From assembly GCF_032337115.1 (NCBI RefSeq), contig NZ_JAVXZY010000007.1, positions 124,001-188,000 on the forward strand: 64,000 nt of DNA, read 5' to 3'. This document shows, piece by piece, positions 1-8,002 of this stretch (position 1 is its first letter; each line of letters begins with the position of its first letter). This stretch comes from Roseateles_C aquae. Its GTDB lineage: Bacteria > Pseudomonadota > Gammaproteobacteria > Burkholderiales > Burkholderiaceae_C. A model generated the notes under the pieces. The model had not been told where the DNA came from. It did not search any database and worked only from the letters and a program-made list of their open reading frames with translations. The translations under genes and the position numbers were made by a program.

Positions 1-1317
1 AGCCTGCTGGCGTCGTCCAGCATGGCCGCTGTCGCGGCCAGCCGCCCACTGAAGGTCTGCATCGTCGGAGCAGGTCTTGCCGGCCTGGCGGCGGCGCGCC
101 AGCTGCACAGCGCCGGGCACCAGGTCACCGTGCTGGAAGCGCGCACACGCATCGGTGGCCGGGTTCACACCAGCACCCACTGGCCAGGCCTGCCGCTGGA
201 CCTCGGTGCCACATGGATCCATGGCGTCCAGGGCAACCCCTTAAGCGCCCTGGCCGACCAGCTGAATGCGCGCCGTATCGGCACCCGTTACGAAAACGCG
301 CAGGTCTGGGACGCGCAGGGTCGGCCGCTCGACGCGGAAACTGAGGCAGCGCTGGAGCGCCTGCGCCAGCAGCTGAAGATGCTGTTGGCACAGGCCCAGC
401 GGGCCGATGCGGATCGCTCGGTCCACAGCGTCGCGCAGCTGCTGCTGCGCCAGCAAGGTGGCTCGGCACACACGCGCCGCCTGATCGACTTCATCATCAA
501 TGGCAGCATTGAACAGGAGTACGCCGGTTCAGCCGAAGAACTCTCGGCGCACTGGTACGACGCCGCCGAGCAGTTCCCAGGCGGCGATGCGCTGTTTGCT
601 GACGGCTTCCAGCGCATCACCCAGCACCTGGCCCAGGGGCTGGACATCCGCTTGGGTCGGCCGGTGCGCGAGTTGCACTGGGGCGCACCGCGCGTGCGCG
701 TCCTCACCGACGAGGCCGCCTACGAGGCTGACCGCGTGCTGGTCACCCTGCCGCTGGGCGTGCTCAAGGCCGGCAGCCTGCGCTTTGTGCCCGCCCTGCC
801 CGCCGCCAAGCAGCAGGCCATTGCCGCGCTGGGCATGGGCGTGTTGAACAAGTGCTACCTGCGCTTCGAGCAGGTGTTCTGGCCTGATGACGTCGACTGG
901 CTCGAATACATCGCGCCGCAGCGTGGGCACTGGGTCGAGTGGGTCAGCCTGGCGCGCGCCACCGGGGCCCCCGTGTTGCTGGGCTTCAACGCCGCCGCCC
1001 GCGGGCGCGAAGTGGAGGCGCTGAGTGACGCCCAGATCGTGTCCAGCGCCATGCAAACACTGCGCACGCTGTTCGGGCCCGGCATTCCCGCCCCGGTCGG
1101 CCATCAGATCACCCGCTGGGCCGCCGACCCCTTCGCCCATGGCTCCTACTCCTTCAATGCCCTGGGCAGCACGCCGGCGATGCGCGCGGCACTGGCTGCG
1201 CCGCTGGGCGACCGCCTGTTCTTCGCCGGCGAGGCCACACACGGCCAGCATTTCGGCACCACCCATGGCGCCTACGACTCCGGCCTGCGCGCCGCCCGCG
1301 AACTGCTGGCCGTCTGA
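1..1317 (+). CDS. Flavin-containing amine oxidase (possibly 5'-partial)
   Basis: FAD-dependent amine oxidase of the monoamine/polyamine oxidase family, which oxidatively deaminates amines to aldehyde, ammonia and hydrogen peroxide. The protein from the first ATG (22) has 431 residues. A dinucleotide-binding motif VGAGLAGLAAA lies near residue 16, followed by the family signature RIGGRVHT and GATWIHG. The C-terminal FAD contact FAGEATHGQHFGTTHGA is near residue 400. The reading frame is open from base 1 and reads LLASSSMAAVAAS just before the FAD domain, like the end of a signal peptide. The true start may therefore lie left of the window and the enzyme may be exported. The amine substrate cannot be told. 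It faces ssb convergently across a strong hairpin. Confidence 0.88.
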   Translation, partial: SLLASSSMAAVAASRPLKVCIVGAGLAGLAAARQLHSAGHQVTVLEARTRIGGRVHTSTHWPGLPLDLGATWIHGVQGNPLSALADQLNARRIGTRYENAQVWDAQGRPLDAETEAALERLRQQLKMLLAQAQRADADRSVHSVAQLLLRQQGGSAHTRRLIDFIINGSIEQEYAGSAEELSAHWYDAAEQFPGGDALFADGFQRITQHLAQGLDIRLGRPVRELHWGAPRVRVLTDEAAYEADRVLVTLPLGVLKAGSLRFVPALPAAKQQAIAALGMGVLNKCYLRFEQVFWPDDVDWLEYIAPQRGHWVEWVSLARATGAPVLLGFNAAARGREVEALSDAQIVSSAMQTLRTLFGPGIPAPVGHQITRWAADPFAHGSYSFNALGSTPAMRAALAAPLGDRLFFAGEATHGQHFGTTHGAYDSGLRAARELLAV

Positions 1318-1361
1318 AAAAAGTCCGGCCACACCGATCAGGCACGGACCCCAGAAAGAAG

Positions 1362-1390
1362 AAAGCCTCAAGCGCGCGGCTTGAGGCTTT
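1362..1390. terminator. Bidirectional terminator between amine oxidase and ssb
   Basis: A perfect 12-bp stem (1362-1373 with 1379-1390) encloses a 5-base loop, with an A-run on the left and a T-run on the right. It can therefore end transcription of both convergent genes. Confidence 0.85.
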
Positions 1391-1414
1391 TTCAGTTGCC
1401 AGGATGACAGCGTC

Positions 1415-1542
1415 TCAGAACGGGATGTCGTCATCCATATCGTCCTCCGCAGGGACGATCTGATCAGAACGGGATGTCGTCATCCATATCGTCCTCCGCA
1501 GGGACGATCTGATCAGAACGGGATGTCGTCATCCATATCGTC
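1415..1542. repeat. 49-bp tandem repeat carrying the ssb C-terminal codons
   Basis: Two full 49-bp units (1415-1463, 1464-1512) follow a 30-bp part unit (1513-1542) that is the real 3' end of ssb. Each copy encodes MDDDIPF plus stop on the minus strand. As 49 is not a multiple of three, the copies lie in three different frames. The spacer in each unit forms a 7-bp inverted repeat (ATCGTCC...GGACGAT on the minus strand). Confidence 0.95.
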
Positions 1543-2055
1543 AAAGCCGGTCGCCGACTTCGGTGCTGGCGCCGGGCGCGGGGCCGGAGCGCGGGGAGCC
1601 GGGGCGCGCGACTCACGGGCCTCGCCGAAATCGCCACCGCCGCGTTCGTCGCCACCGCCGGCGCCGCCACGGGCCTGACGGCTGTAGCCGCCGCCACCGC
1701 CACCGCCTTCATCGCCACCGTCGCGGCCGCCCAGCAGCTGCATCTGATCGGCAATGATTTCGGTGGTGTATTGGTCCTTGCCTTCCTTGTCCTGCCACTT
1801 GCGGGTCTTCAGGCGGCCTTCCACATAGACGGGGCGGCCCTTCTTCAGGTATTCCCCGGCGATCTCGGCCAGGCGGTCGTAGAACACCACACGGTGCCAT
1901 TCGGTCTCTTCCTGGCGCTCGCCGCCTTCGCGGCTCTTCCAGTTGCGCGTCGTGGCCAGGCTGATATTGCAGACGGCCGAGCCGCTGGGGGTGTAACGCA
2001 CCTCAGGGTCGCGCCCCAGATTACCGATAAGAATGACTTTGTTGACCGAGGCCAT
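1513..2055 (-). CDS. ssb: Single-stranded DNA-binding protein
   Basis: SSB coats single-stranded DNA during replication, repair and recombination, and recruits partner proteins through its acidic tip. The 180-residue protein starts MASVNKVILIGNLGRDPEVRY, the usual OB-fold opening. The OB domain runs to about residue 110, then comes a flexible Gly/Arg/Pro/Ala-rich linker, and it ends in the conserved DDDIPF. Length and layout are normal. The 3' end is duplicated twice downstream. A second minus-strand frame (1464-1754) that overlaps the linker also ends in MDDDIPF, so a frameshift into that frame would keep the tip. In many betaproteobacteria ssb sits close to uvrA, whereas here uvrA is 30 kb away. 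Confidence 0.97.
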   Translation of the reverse strand: MASVNKVILIGNLGRDPEVRYTPSGSAVCNISLATTRNWKSREGGERQEETEWHRVVFYDRLAEIAGEYLKKGRPVYVEGRLKTRKWQDKEGKDQYTTEIIADQMQLLGGRDGGDEGGGGGGGYSRQARGGAGGGDERGGGDFGEARESRAPAPRAPAPRPAPAPKSATGFDDMDDDIPF

Positions 2056-2200
2056 GATGAGCTTTCCGCTGGAAGGTGTTTTCCAAAGGCGGGATTATGC
2101 CGCTGGCGCTGGCCAGGTGGTGCGCAGGCGCCACGCCTGGGCTTGCATCACCGGCCTACACTGGTTTGGCTGATCGACAAGGCAATACAACGGGGCAGGC

Positions 2201-3736
2201 ATGACAGAGAGCTTCACCGTATTCCACGCACTGGCAGGCTGCACAGCCGTGGCTACCGGCATCTTGGGCCTGGCGTTCTTCGCTCTGTGGCACCGCATGC
2301 GCGAGCCGGTCTTTGGTCATTTCTCCATCATCTGCCTGCTCGGCTCCTTGTTCTATGCGCTGGACGGCAGCACACAGCCCAGCATGGACAAGCCCAATAT
2401 CGTGGCCGGCAGCGCCGGCATGTTGATGACGGTTGGCATGCTGCGTGCCACTGCCCAGCAACTGCTGGATCGTGGCAGCCCGCGGCTGGTGCAACTGACG
2501 TGGATGCTGGGCAGCGTGGCGGGCTTCGTGCTGCTGCTGACCCTGGCCGGCGTGCTGAATCGCCTGCAGTTCTTCTGGGGCTATGGTGTGCTTTACGGCC
2601 TGCAAGCACTGTTCGGCCTTTTGTTCCTGAGCCAGGTTCAACGCCAGCGCGCCTATGCCCAGCTGCTGTGCATGGGGGTGGTGCCCCTGACCGTGCTGCT
2701 GGTTCAATTGGGCGATGTAGATGCGCTGTTCCTGCGCTATCTGCTCGGCTGGCAGGCCTTCTTGCTCGCCGCTGCCGTGCTTGTGGAGGGCACGCTAAGC
2801 GCCCACGACAAGGCCCACCGCACGCTGGACGATCTGAGCGCAGCACGGGCGCGACTTGAAGCGGTGGTCACCGCGATGGCCAGCGGCTCTGACCGGGTCG
2901 CCGATGCCGGCGAGCAGATGTCGCAGGGCGCGCAGAACCTGGCCATTCGCACCGACCAGCAAACCACCAGCCTGAAGGCGATCTCGACCACGGTGGAGGG
3001 CGCCGTCACCCAGGTGCAGCAAACGGCCGAGAACGTGGCCGGCGTTGATGCCCAGTGCAGCCGGCTGCAGGCGCAGGCCGAGCAGGGCAACGCCGTGGTG
3101 CAAAGCGCGGTCGAGTCCATCGAGCTGATCAGCCAGCGCTCCGATGAGATGCGCGAGGCGCTGGGCCTGATCGAGAACATCGCCTTCCAGACCAATATCC
3201 TGGCGCTCAATGCCGCCATCGAGGCGGCCCGCGCCGGCACGGCGGGGCGCGGCTTTGCCGTCGTGGCGGCCGAGGTGCGCAGCCTCTCGGGCCGCACCGC
3301 GGAGACGGCCCAGCAGGTGCGCGGGCTGATCGAGCGAGCCAGCAGCCAGGCCGAGGTCGGCGTGCGGCAGGTGCAGGGCGTGCGCGAACAGCTCGATGCA
3401 ATGCAGCGCTCCGTCGAAGATGTGGCCCGGCGCACCCAGGCCCTGGCCGGCGACTCGCGCCGCCAAAGCGCCGAGCTGACCCAGGTGATGCGCGAGCTCA
3501 GCGAACTGGCCAGCCTGACCGACAACAATGCCGCGCTGGTGGCCGAATCGGTGATGACGGCCGACAGCATGAACCAGAGCGCCGGTGAGCTGCGCGCCCT
3601 GGTGGCCCAGCTGCAGCAGGCGCCAGGCGATGAGGCCCAGGCCGCGCCCGGCCGCAGCAGCCTGGCCATGACGGCTAGTCGACCGGCCAGCGCGCCAGCG
3701 GCTGCGCCCAGCAGCGCCGGTGTCGACTTTTTCTGA
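2201..3736 (+). CDS. Methyl-accepting chemotaxis protein with seven-helix membrane N-terminus
   Basis: A chemoreceptor-type signal transducer of 511 residues. The first 200 residues hold about seven hydrophobic segments (roughly 8-31, 37-56, 67-88, 96-119, 125-147, 152-172, 176-199) with short loops and no large periplasmic ligand domain. A cytoplasmic coiled coil follows. The highly conserved MCP hairpin tip, IAFQTNILALNAAIEAARAG, lies near residues 326-345 and should contact CheA and CheW. No HAMP domain is evident. The C-terminus is a Pro/Ala linker ending GVDFF, with no pentapeptide tether. Most chemoreceptors have two membrane helices, so this looks like a membrane-embedded sensor. No cheA or cheW lies nearby. 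The ligand is unknown. Confidence 0.9.
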   Translation: MTESFTVFHALAGCTAVATGILGLAFFALWHRMREPVFGHFSIICLLGSLFYALDGSTQPSMDKPNIVAGSAGMLMTVGMLRATAQQLLDRGSPRLVQLTWMLGSVAGFVLLLTLAGVLNRLQFFWGYGVLYGLQALFGLLFLSQVQRQRAYAQLLCMGVVPLTVLLVQLGDVDALFLRYLLGWQAFLLAAAVLVEGTLSAHDKAHRTLDDLSAARARLEAVVTAMASGSDRVADAGEQMSQGAQNLAIRTDQQTTSLKAISTTVEGAVTQVQQTAENVAGVDAQCSRLQAQAEQGNAVVQSAVESIELISQRSDEMREALGLIENIAFQTNILALNAAIEAARAGTAGRGFAVVAAEVRSLSGRTAETAQQVRGLIERASSQAEVGVRQVQGVREQLDAMQRSVEDVARRTQALAGDSRRQSAELTQVMRELSELASLTDNNAALVAESVMTADSMNQSAGELRALVAQLQQAPGDEAQAAPGRSSLAMTASRPASAPAAAPSSAGVDFF

Positions 3737-3863
3737 CCCCTGCCATTCGTCATACTCAGCCCAGCCGCCGCAGCGCGGCGCCGGGGCGGCGAATCGTGCC
3801 CACGATCCGGCACTTTGTCTTCTGCCGCCCCCGGGCCCGCTCGGCCCTCCCTAAGATGCCGGC

Positions 3864-4973
3864 ATGGTGAACGAACGCAGCCTCACGAGCCCCACGGGCG
3901 AACAGAGCCGACGCGGCCTCTGGGTCGCCTACGCGGCCGTCTGCCTGCTCGTCTGGCTGCTGCATGTGCTGGCCGGCACCGAATTCCAGCGGGGCCTCTG
4001 GCAGGTCTGGGAATCGGTCTACCAGGCCACAGTTTCGCTGTGGGCAGCGATGCTGCTCGGCCCCATGGTGCAGCCCTGGGTCTGCTGGCTGCAGCGCCGC
4101 GAATGGGGGCTGTTCGCCCAGCTGGGTCTGCACATGCTGGCCGCGCTGCTGTTTGGCGCCCTGTGGCAGGCCTGCGATTTCGCGCTGGCCTGGGCCCTGT
4201 TCGGCGAAGACCACGCCAGCGCCATGCTGGCGCAAGACGTGCTGTGGCGGCTGATCTGGGGCGTGTTCGTCTATGTCTCGCTGAGCGCCGGCTTCACCTC
4301 CTGGCACAACGCCCAGCGCGCCCGAACCAGTGCGGTGGCAGCGGCACAGGCCGAGTCAGCGCTGGCGCGGGCCGAGTTGGCGGCCATCAGCGGCAAACTC
4401 AATCCGCATTTCCTCTTCAACACGCTGAATTCGCTGATCGCGCTGACCCGCAAGGACGCCCGCGCCGCCGAGCAGGGCCTGCTGCGCTTCTCCGGCATGC
4501 TGCGCTATGTGCTGGACACCAAGCGCAGCGCCACCGACCGTGTCGCCCTGGCCGACGAACTGGACTTTGTGCGCGACTACCTGGCGCTGGAGGCGCTGCG
4601 CCTGGGCCAGCGCCTGCAGGTGCACTGGGAGCTGGATGACGCGACGCTGAATGACGAGATTCCGCCGCTGTCGCTGCAGCCGCTGGTCGAGAACAGCATC
4701 ATCCACGGCATCGCGCCGCGGCCGCAGGGCGGGCAGCTGCACATCAGCGCGCGCCGCGATGCGCTGACCCAGGGCCTGGCCCTGAGCGTCAGCGATGACG
4801 GCCCGGGCTGCGAGCCGGCCCAACTGGACGCGCACCAGAGCCGCAGCGGCATCGGCCTGTCGGCACTGCGCCAACGCTTTTCCCTGGACTACGAAGGCCG
4901 TGCCCGGCTGCGTATCCACACCGCGCCCGGCCAGGGCTTTCGCGTCGATATCTGGATTCCCCAAGCCGTATGA
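3864..4973 (+). CDS. LytS/YehU-type sensor histidine kinase
   Basis: A membrane sensor kinase of 369 residues. The N-terminal 150 residues hold about four hydrophobic helices. The His_kinase domain follows with the phospho-acceptor motif NPHFLFNTLNSL (His182). The ATPase domain has the N-box LVENSIIHG and the G-box SRSGIGLSALRQRF. This architecture defines the family that works with LytTR-type regulators. The stop overlaps the start of the next gene by 4 bases (ATGA), so the two are translationally coupled and form a cognate pair. The signal is unknown, since almost nothing protrudes from the membrane. Confidence 0.92.
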   Translation: MVNERSLTSPTGEQSRRGLWVAYAAVCLLVWLLHVLAGTEFQRGLWQVWESVYQATVSLWAAMLLGPMVQPWVCWLQRREWGLFAQLGLHMLAALLFGALWQACDFALAWALFGEDHASAMLAQDVLWRLIWGVFVYVSLSAGFTSWHNAQRARTSAVAAAQAESALARAELAAISGKLNPHFLFNTLNSLIALTRKDARAAEQGLLRFSGMLRYVLDTKRSATDRVALADELDFVRDYLALEALRLGQRLQVHWELDDATLNDEIPPLSLQPLVENSIIHGIAPRPQGGQLHISARRDALTQGLALSVSDDGPGCEPAQLDAHQSRSGIGLSALRQRFSLDYEGRARLRIHTAPGQGFRVDIWIPQAV

Positions 4974-5734
4974 ACCCGAAGATCAAGACCCTGATCGCCG
5001 AAGACGAGCCGCTGGCCAGCGAAGCGCTGGCCGACTGGGTGGCGCAGTGGCCGCAGCTGGAGCTGGTGGCGGTGTGCGCCGATGGCCTGAGCGCGCTGGA
5101 GCAGATCCGCCAGCATCAGCCCGCCCTGGTCTTCATGGACATCAATATGCCCGGCATGACTGGCCTGCAGGTGCTGCGCGCGCTGGGTCAGGCGGCCGAG
5201 GGTGTGACGCCAGCGGTGATCTTCACCACCGCCTACGATGAGCACGCGCTGACGGCCTTCGAGCTGCACGCGGTCGACTATCTGCTCAAGCCCTTCTCGC
5301 AAGAGCGCTTCAACGAGGCGGTGGAGCATGCGCTGGCGCACAGCGCCGCAGCCAGCCAGCAACTCGGTGCGCTGGAGGCGGCCTCCAGCACCGGCCAGGA
5401 CAGCGAGCCGCTGACCCGCATCCTGGTGCGCGACCAGGGCAAGATCTTCCCGCTGCATGTCGACGCCATCGAGTACCTGCGCTCGGACAGCAAGTACACC
5501 GCCATCGCCAGCCGCGGCCGCCAGTTCCTGGTGCGCCTGCCCATCACCAGCTTTGAGCAGCGGCTCGATGCGCAGCGTTTTCTGAAGCTGCAGCGCGGCT
5601 GCATCGTCAATCTGGATTTCGTCGAGGCGATGACGCCCGACGAGAATTCGCAATTCGTTGTGCAGATGCGCGACGGCAGCCGCTTCACCGCCAGCCGTGA
5701 GGTCTCCAAGAAGTTGAGGGAGCAATCGATATGA
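4970..5734 (+). CDS. LytTR-family response regulator
   Basis: A transcriptional regulator of 254 residues. The receiver domain occupies residues 1-120 with acidic residues EDE near 11-13, phospho-acceptor Asp57 in FMDINMPG, and the conserved Lys in LKPF. A LytTR DNA-binding domain follows from about residue 145 to the end, containing IEYLRSDSKYTAI and LKLQRGCIVNLDFVE. LytTR domains bind DNA through beta-strands rather than a helix-turn-helix. The gene overlaps the kinase gene upstream and the GIN-domain gene downstream by four bases each. All three are therefore one operon, and the regulator may control its own cluster. Confidence 0.93.
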   Translation: MNPKIKTLIAEDEPLASEALADWVAQWPQLELVAVCADGLSALEQIRQHQPALVFMDINMPGMTGLQVLRALGQAAEGVTPAVIFTTAYDEHALTAFELHAVDYLLKPFSQERFNEAVEHALAHSAAASQQLGALEAASSTGQDSEPLTRILVRDQGKIFPLHVDAIEYLRSDSKYTAIASRGRQFLVRLPITSFEQRLDAQRFLKLQRGCIVNLDFVEAMTPDENSQFVVQMRDGSRFTASREVSKKLREQSI

Positions 5735-6450
5735 AGCCCAGCCAGCTGTGCCTCGCCACCGCGACGCTGAGCCTGTTGACCGCGCTGATGCCGGCGGCCT
5801 GGGCCGATTCGGTGGACGGCCGCACCTACGCCCCCGGGCCCTTTGAACGGCTGGAGATTGCCGGCACCGCCCAGGTCAAGCTCAGCCAGGGCAGCAAGGA
5901 CGAGGTCTTCATCGCCGGCGATGCCGATGTGCAAAAAGGCGTGCAGGTCGAGCTGATCGACGACAAGCTCTTCATCCGCCCCACCGGCGGCTGGAAGTTC
6001 TGGCGCAGTGCGCGCCTGCAGGTCGAGGTGATGATGCGCAATCTGAGCCAGCTGGTCTTGTCCGGCGCGGCCGATGTCAACGCGCTGGGCCCGGTCAAGA
6101 CCGGCAAGCTGGCAGTCAGCATTTCGGGGGCAGGTCTTGCCCGCTTTGACGATCTCAATGCCGAGCAGCTGCAGTTCAACATCTCCGGCGCCGGCGATGG
6201 CCGGCTGCGCGGCCAGGTCGGCGATCTGCGTCTCTACGTCTCGGGCAAGGGCAAGCTGCAGGCCGATCAGCTGCACTGTGATCGCGCCGCCGTGTCGATC
6301 AGCGGCATCGGCAATGCCAGCCTGTGGGTCAGTGAATCATTGAGCGTCAGCGTCTCGGGCCTGGGCACGGTCGACTACTGGGGCCAGCCCGAGGTGCGCC
6401 GCGCGATCGCCGGCCTGGCCTCGATCAACGCGCACGGCGACAAGCGCTAA
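5731..6450 (+). CDS. Exported GIN-domain (DUF2807) protein
   Basis: A 239-residue protein with a signal peptide ending near PAAWA (residue 25) and a C-terminal auto-transporter-adhesin-like GIN domain (DUF2807). The core is a right-handed beta-helix built from repeats such as LVLSGAADVNA, VSISGAGLARF and FNISGAGDGRL. It opens with the family-typical YAPGPFERLEIAGTAQVKL. Predicted location is the periplasm or outer envelope. The molecular role of GIN proteins is not established. Its start overlaps the LytTR regulator stop (ATGA), so its synthesis is tied to the two-component pair. It may be a sensory partner or the main output of the system. Confidence 0.85.
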   Translation: MKPSQLCLATATLSLLTALMPAAWADSVDGRTYAPGPFERLEIAGTAQVKLSQGSKDEVFIAGDADVQKGVQVELIDDKLFIRPTGGWKFWRSARLQVEVMMRNLSQLVLSGAADVNALGPVKTGKLAVSISGAGLARFDDLNAEQLQFNISGAGDGRLRGQVGDLRLYVSGKGKLQADQLHCDRAAVSISGIGNASLWVSESLSVSVSGLGTVDYWGQPEVRRAIAGLASINAHGDKR

Positions 6451-6483
6451 CCTCTAATTTTAGCGCGCCATCCGGCCGCTGCT

Positions 6484-7455
6484 TCAGCGCTCCCGGCCGG
6501 CGGACAGCTTGTCTTCATACATCAGCCGGTCGGCCTCGTTGAGCAGCTCCTGGGCATTGGCATGGCGGGCCGGATCAAAGGCGGCGCTGCCCACGCTGTA
6601 GAGCAACTGCCAGCCGCCCGCCGGCTGGGCGCTGTTGAAGCCTTGCACGGCATCGCGCAGGCGCTGCAGGGCGCCGGCCAGCTCCGTTTGCGGCGCATTG
6701 CTGAGCAGCACGGCGAACTCGTCGCCACCCAGGCGCGCCACCACATCCGATTCGCGAAAGGTCTTGCGCAAGAGCCCGGCAAAGGCGACCAGGGCCTGAT
6801 CGCCGGCGGCATGGCCGAATTGATCGTTGATGGCCTTGAAGCGGTTCAGGTCAAAGAACAGCAGCGTGGCCGGCCGTTGCTGGCGGCCGCACAGGCTCAG
6901 CGCATGGCGAGCCAGGGCCTCGAAGCCACGCCGGTTGCTCAGCCCGGTCAGCTCATCGACGGTGGCCAGCTGCAAAAGCGCGATCTCGTGCTCGACCATC
7001 AGCGCCAGATCCTTGAGCAAGGCCTGGTCTTCGTCACCAAAGGCCCGCGCGTCACGGTCGATCAGGCACAAGGTGCCGATGCGCTGCCCGTTCGGCGCCC
7101 GCAGCGGCTGGCCGGCATAGAAACGGATGAAGGGCTCGCCGGTGACCAAGGGGTTGTCGGCAAAGCGCTCGTCCAGCCGGGCGTCGGGCACCAGCAGCAG
7201 CGCATCGCTGAGGATGGCGTGGCCGCAGAAGGACACCCGCCGCGGCAGCTCGCGCAGCTCAATGCCCTGGATGGACTTGGCCCACTGCCGGTGCGCGTCG
7301 ACCAGCGTCACCGAGACGACGGCCACGCCGAACAGACGCTTGGCCAGCCGGGTGAAGCGATCAAAGCGCTCTTCGGCCTCGGTGTCCAGCAGATGCAGGG
7401 CCTGCAGCGCCTGCAGGCGCTGTGCTTCGTCAGCGGGAAAGGCGGGGGCGAGCAT
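6484..7455 (-). CDS. GAF-GGDEF diguanylate cyclase
   Basis: Predicted to make cyclic di-GMP from two GTP. The 323-residue soluble protein has a GAF-like sensor over residues 20-160, containing SFCGHAIL and FYAGQPLRAPNG, the pattern seen in GAF domains ahead of GGDEF domains. A GGDEF domain runs from about 165. The active-site motif GGDEF is at 243-247 and an inhibitory RxxD site (RESD, 234-237) sits five residues before it. The cyclase therefore looks active and product-inhibited. It faces the GIN-domain gene convergently and lies downstream of a cupin gene on the same strand. Confidence 0.93.
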   Translation of the reverse strand: MLAPAFPADEAQRLQALQALHLLDTEAEERFDRFTRLAKRLFGVAVVSVTLVDAHRQWAKSIQGIELRELPRRVSFCGHAILSDALLLVPDARLDERFADNPLVTGEPFIRFYAGQPLRAPNGQRIGTLCLIDRDARAFGDEDQALLKDLALMVEHEIALLQLATVDELTGLSNRRGFEALARHALSLCGRQQRPATLLFFDLNRFKAINDQFGHAAGDQALVAFAGLLRKTFRESDVVARLGGDEFAVLLSNAPQTELAGALQRLRDAVQGFNSAQPAGGWQLLYSVGSAAFDPARHANAQELLNEADRLMYEDKLSAGRER

Positions 7456-7467
7456 GGCAGCGCGGCT

Positions 7468-7974
7468 TCAGGGCTCGCCATCCCAATAGTCCAGCGCGTT
7501 CTCGCGGCGCTGCAGAAAGGCATCGCCCTTGGACGGGAAGATGCCAATCTTGCCGGAATCGGGGTATTCGCAGACCTCGGGCCGTTCCTGGGTGCTGATC
7601 GACAGGTATTTCAGCGGCGCGTCTGAGGTGTTGATGAGGTGGTGCGGATAGTCCGGCCCGCAGGGGATGAAGATCACATCGCCGGCCGTGACCGGCAGCC
7701 GCTCGCCGGCCACCCGCAGCGTGCCCGAGCCTTCCAGGATGATGAACATCTCCTCCTGGGTGTGGTGGAAGTGGTAGGGGCAGCTCTGTTTGCCGGGGGG
7801 CACGATGTCAAACCCGCAGCCGAGCTTGCGCGCCAGGGTGCCGTCAGACACGCCGGCCACCTGGCTCTCGTACAAAGGCTCGCGCAGGAACTGCTCGCGC
7901 GGCAGGCCGTTGAAGTTGCGTATCAGTTTCCTGCGCAGTTCCTGCACTCTTTCTTCGCCGCTCAGCTCGCTCAT
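7468..7974 (-). CDS. Cupin-domain protein
   Basis: A 168-residue single-domain cupin. The metal-binding motif is CPYHFHHTQEEMFIILEG, with the expected histidines and glutamate. The second cupin motif is in GDVIFIPCGPDYPHHLIN. Cupins of this kind often bind a divalent metal and a small ligand. The function here is unknown. The start at 7974 (MSELSG) is chosen because AGGAGA lies seven bases upstream. The frame stays open to 8016, but that extension overlaps the divergent recQ start region. Confidence 0.85.
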   Translation of the reverse strand: MSELSGEERVQELRRKLIRNFNGLPREQFLREPLYESQVAGVSDGTLARKLGCGFDIVPPGKQSCPYHFHHTQEEMFIILEGSGTLRVAGERLPVTAGDVIFIPCGPDYPHHLINTSDAPLKYLSISTQERPEVCEYPDSGKIGIFPSKGDAFLQRRENALDYWDGEP

Positions 7975-8002
7975 GCAATCTCCTGGGACAATGCCGGGCT
8001 CC

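Noticed and set aside
7790..8002. A 71-codon 5' extension of recQ
   Set aside because: It lies antisense to the cupin gene and does not resemble RecQ N-termini, which begin close to 8003.
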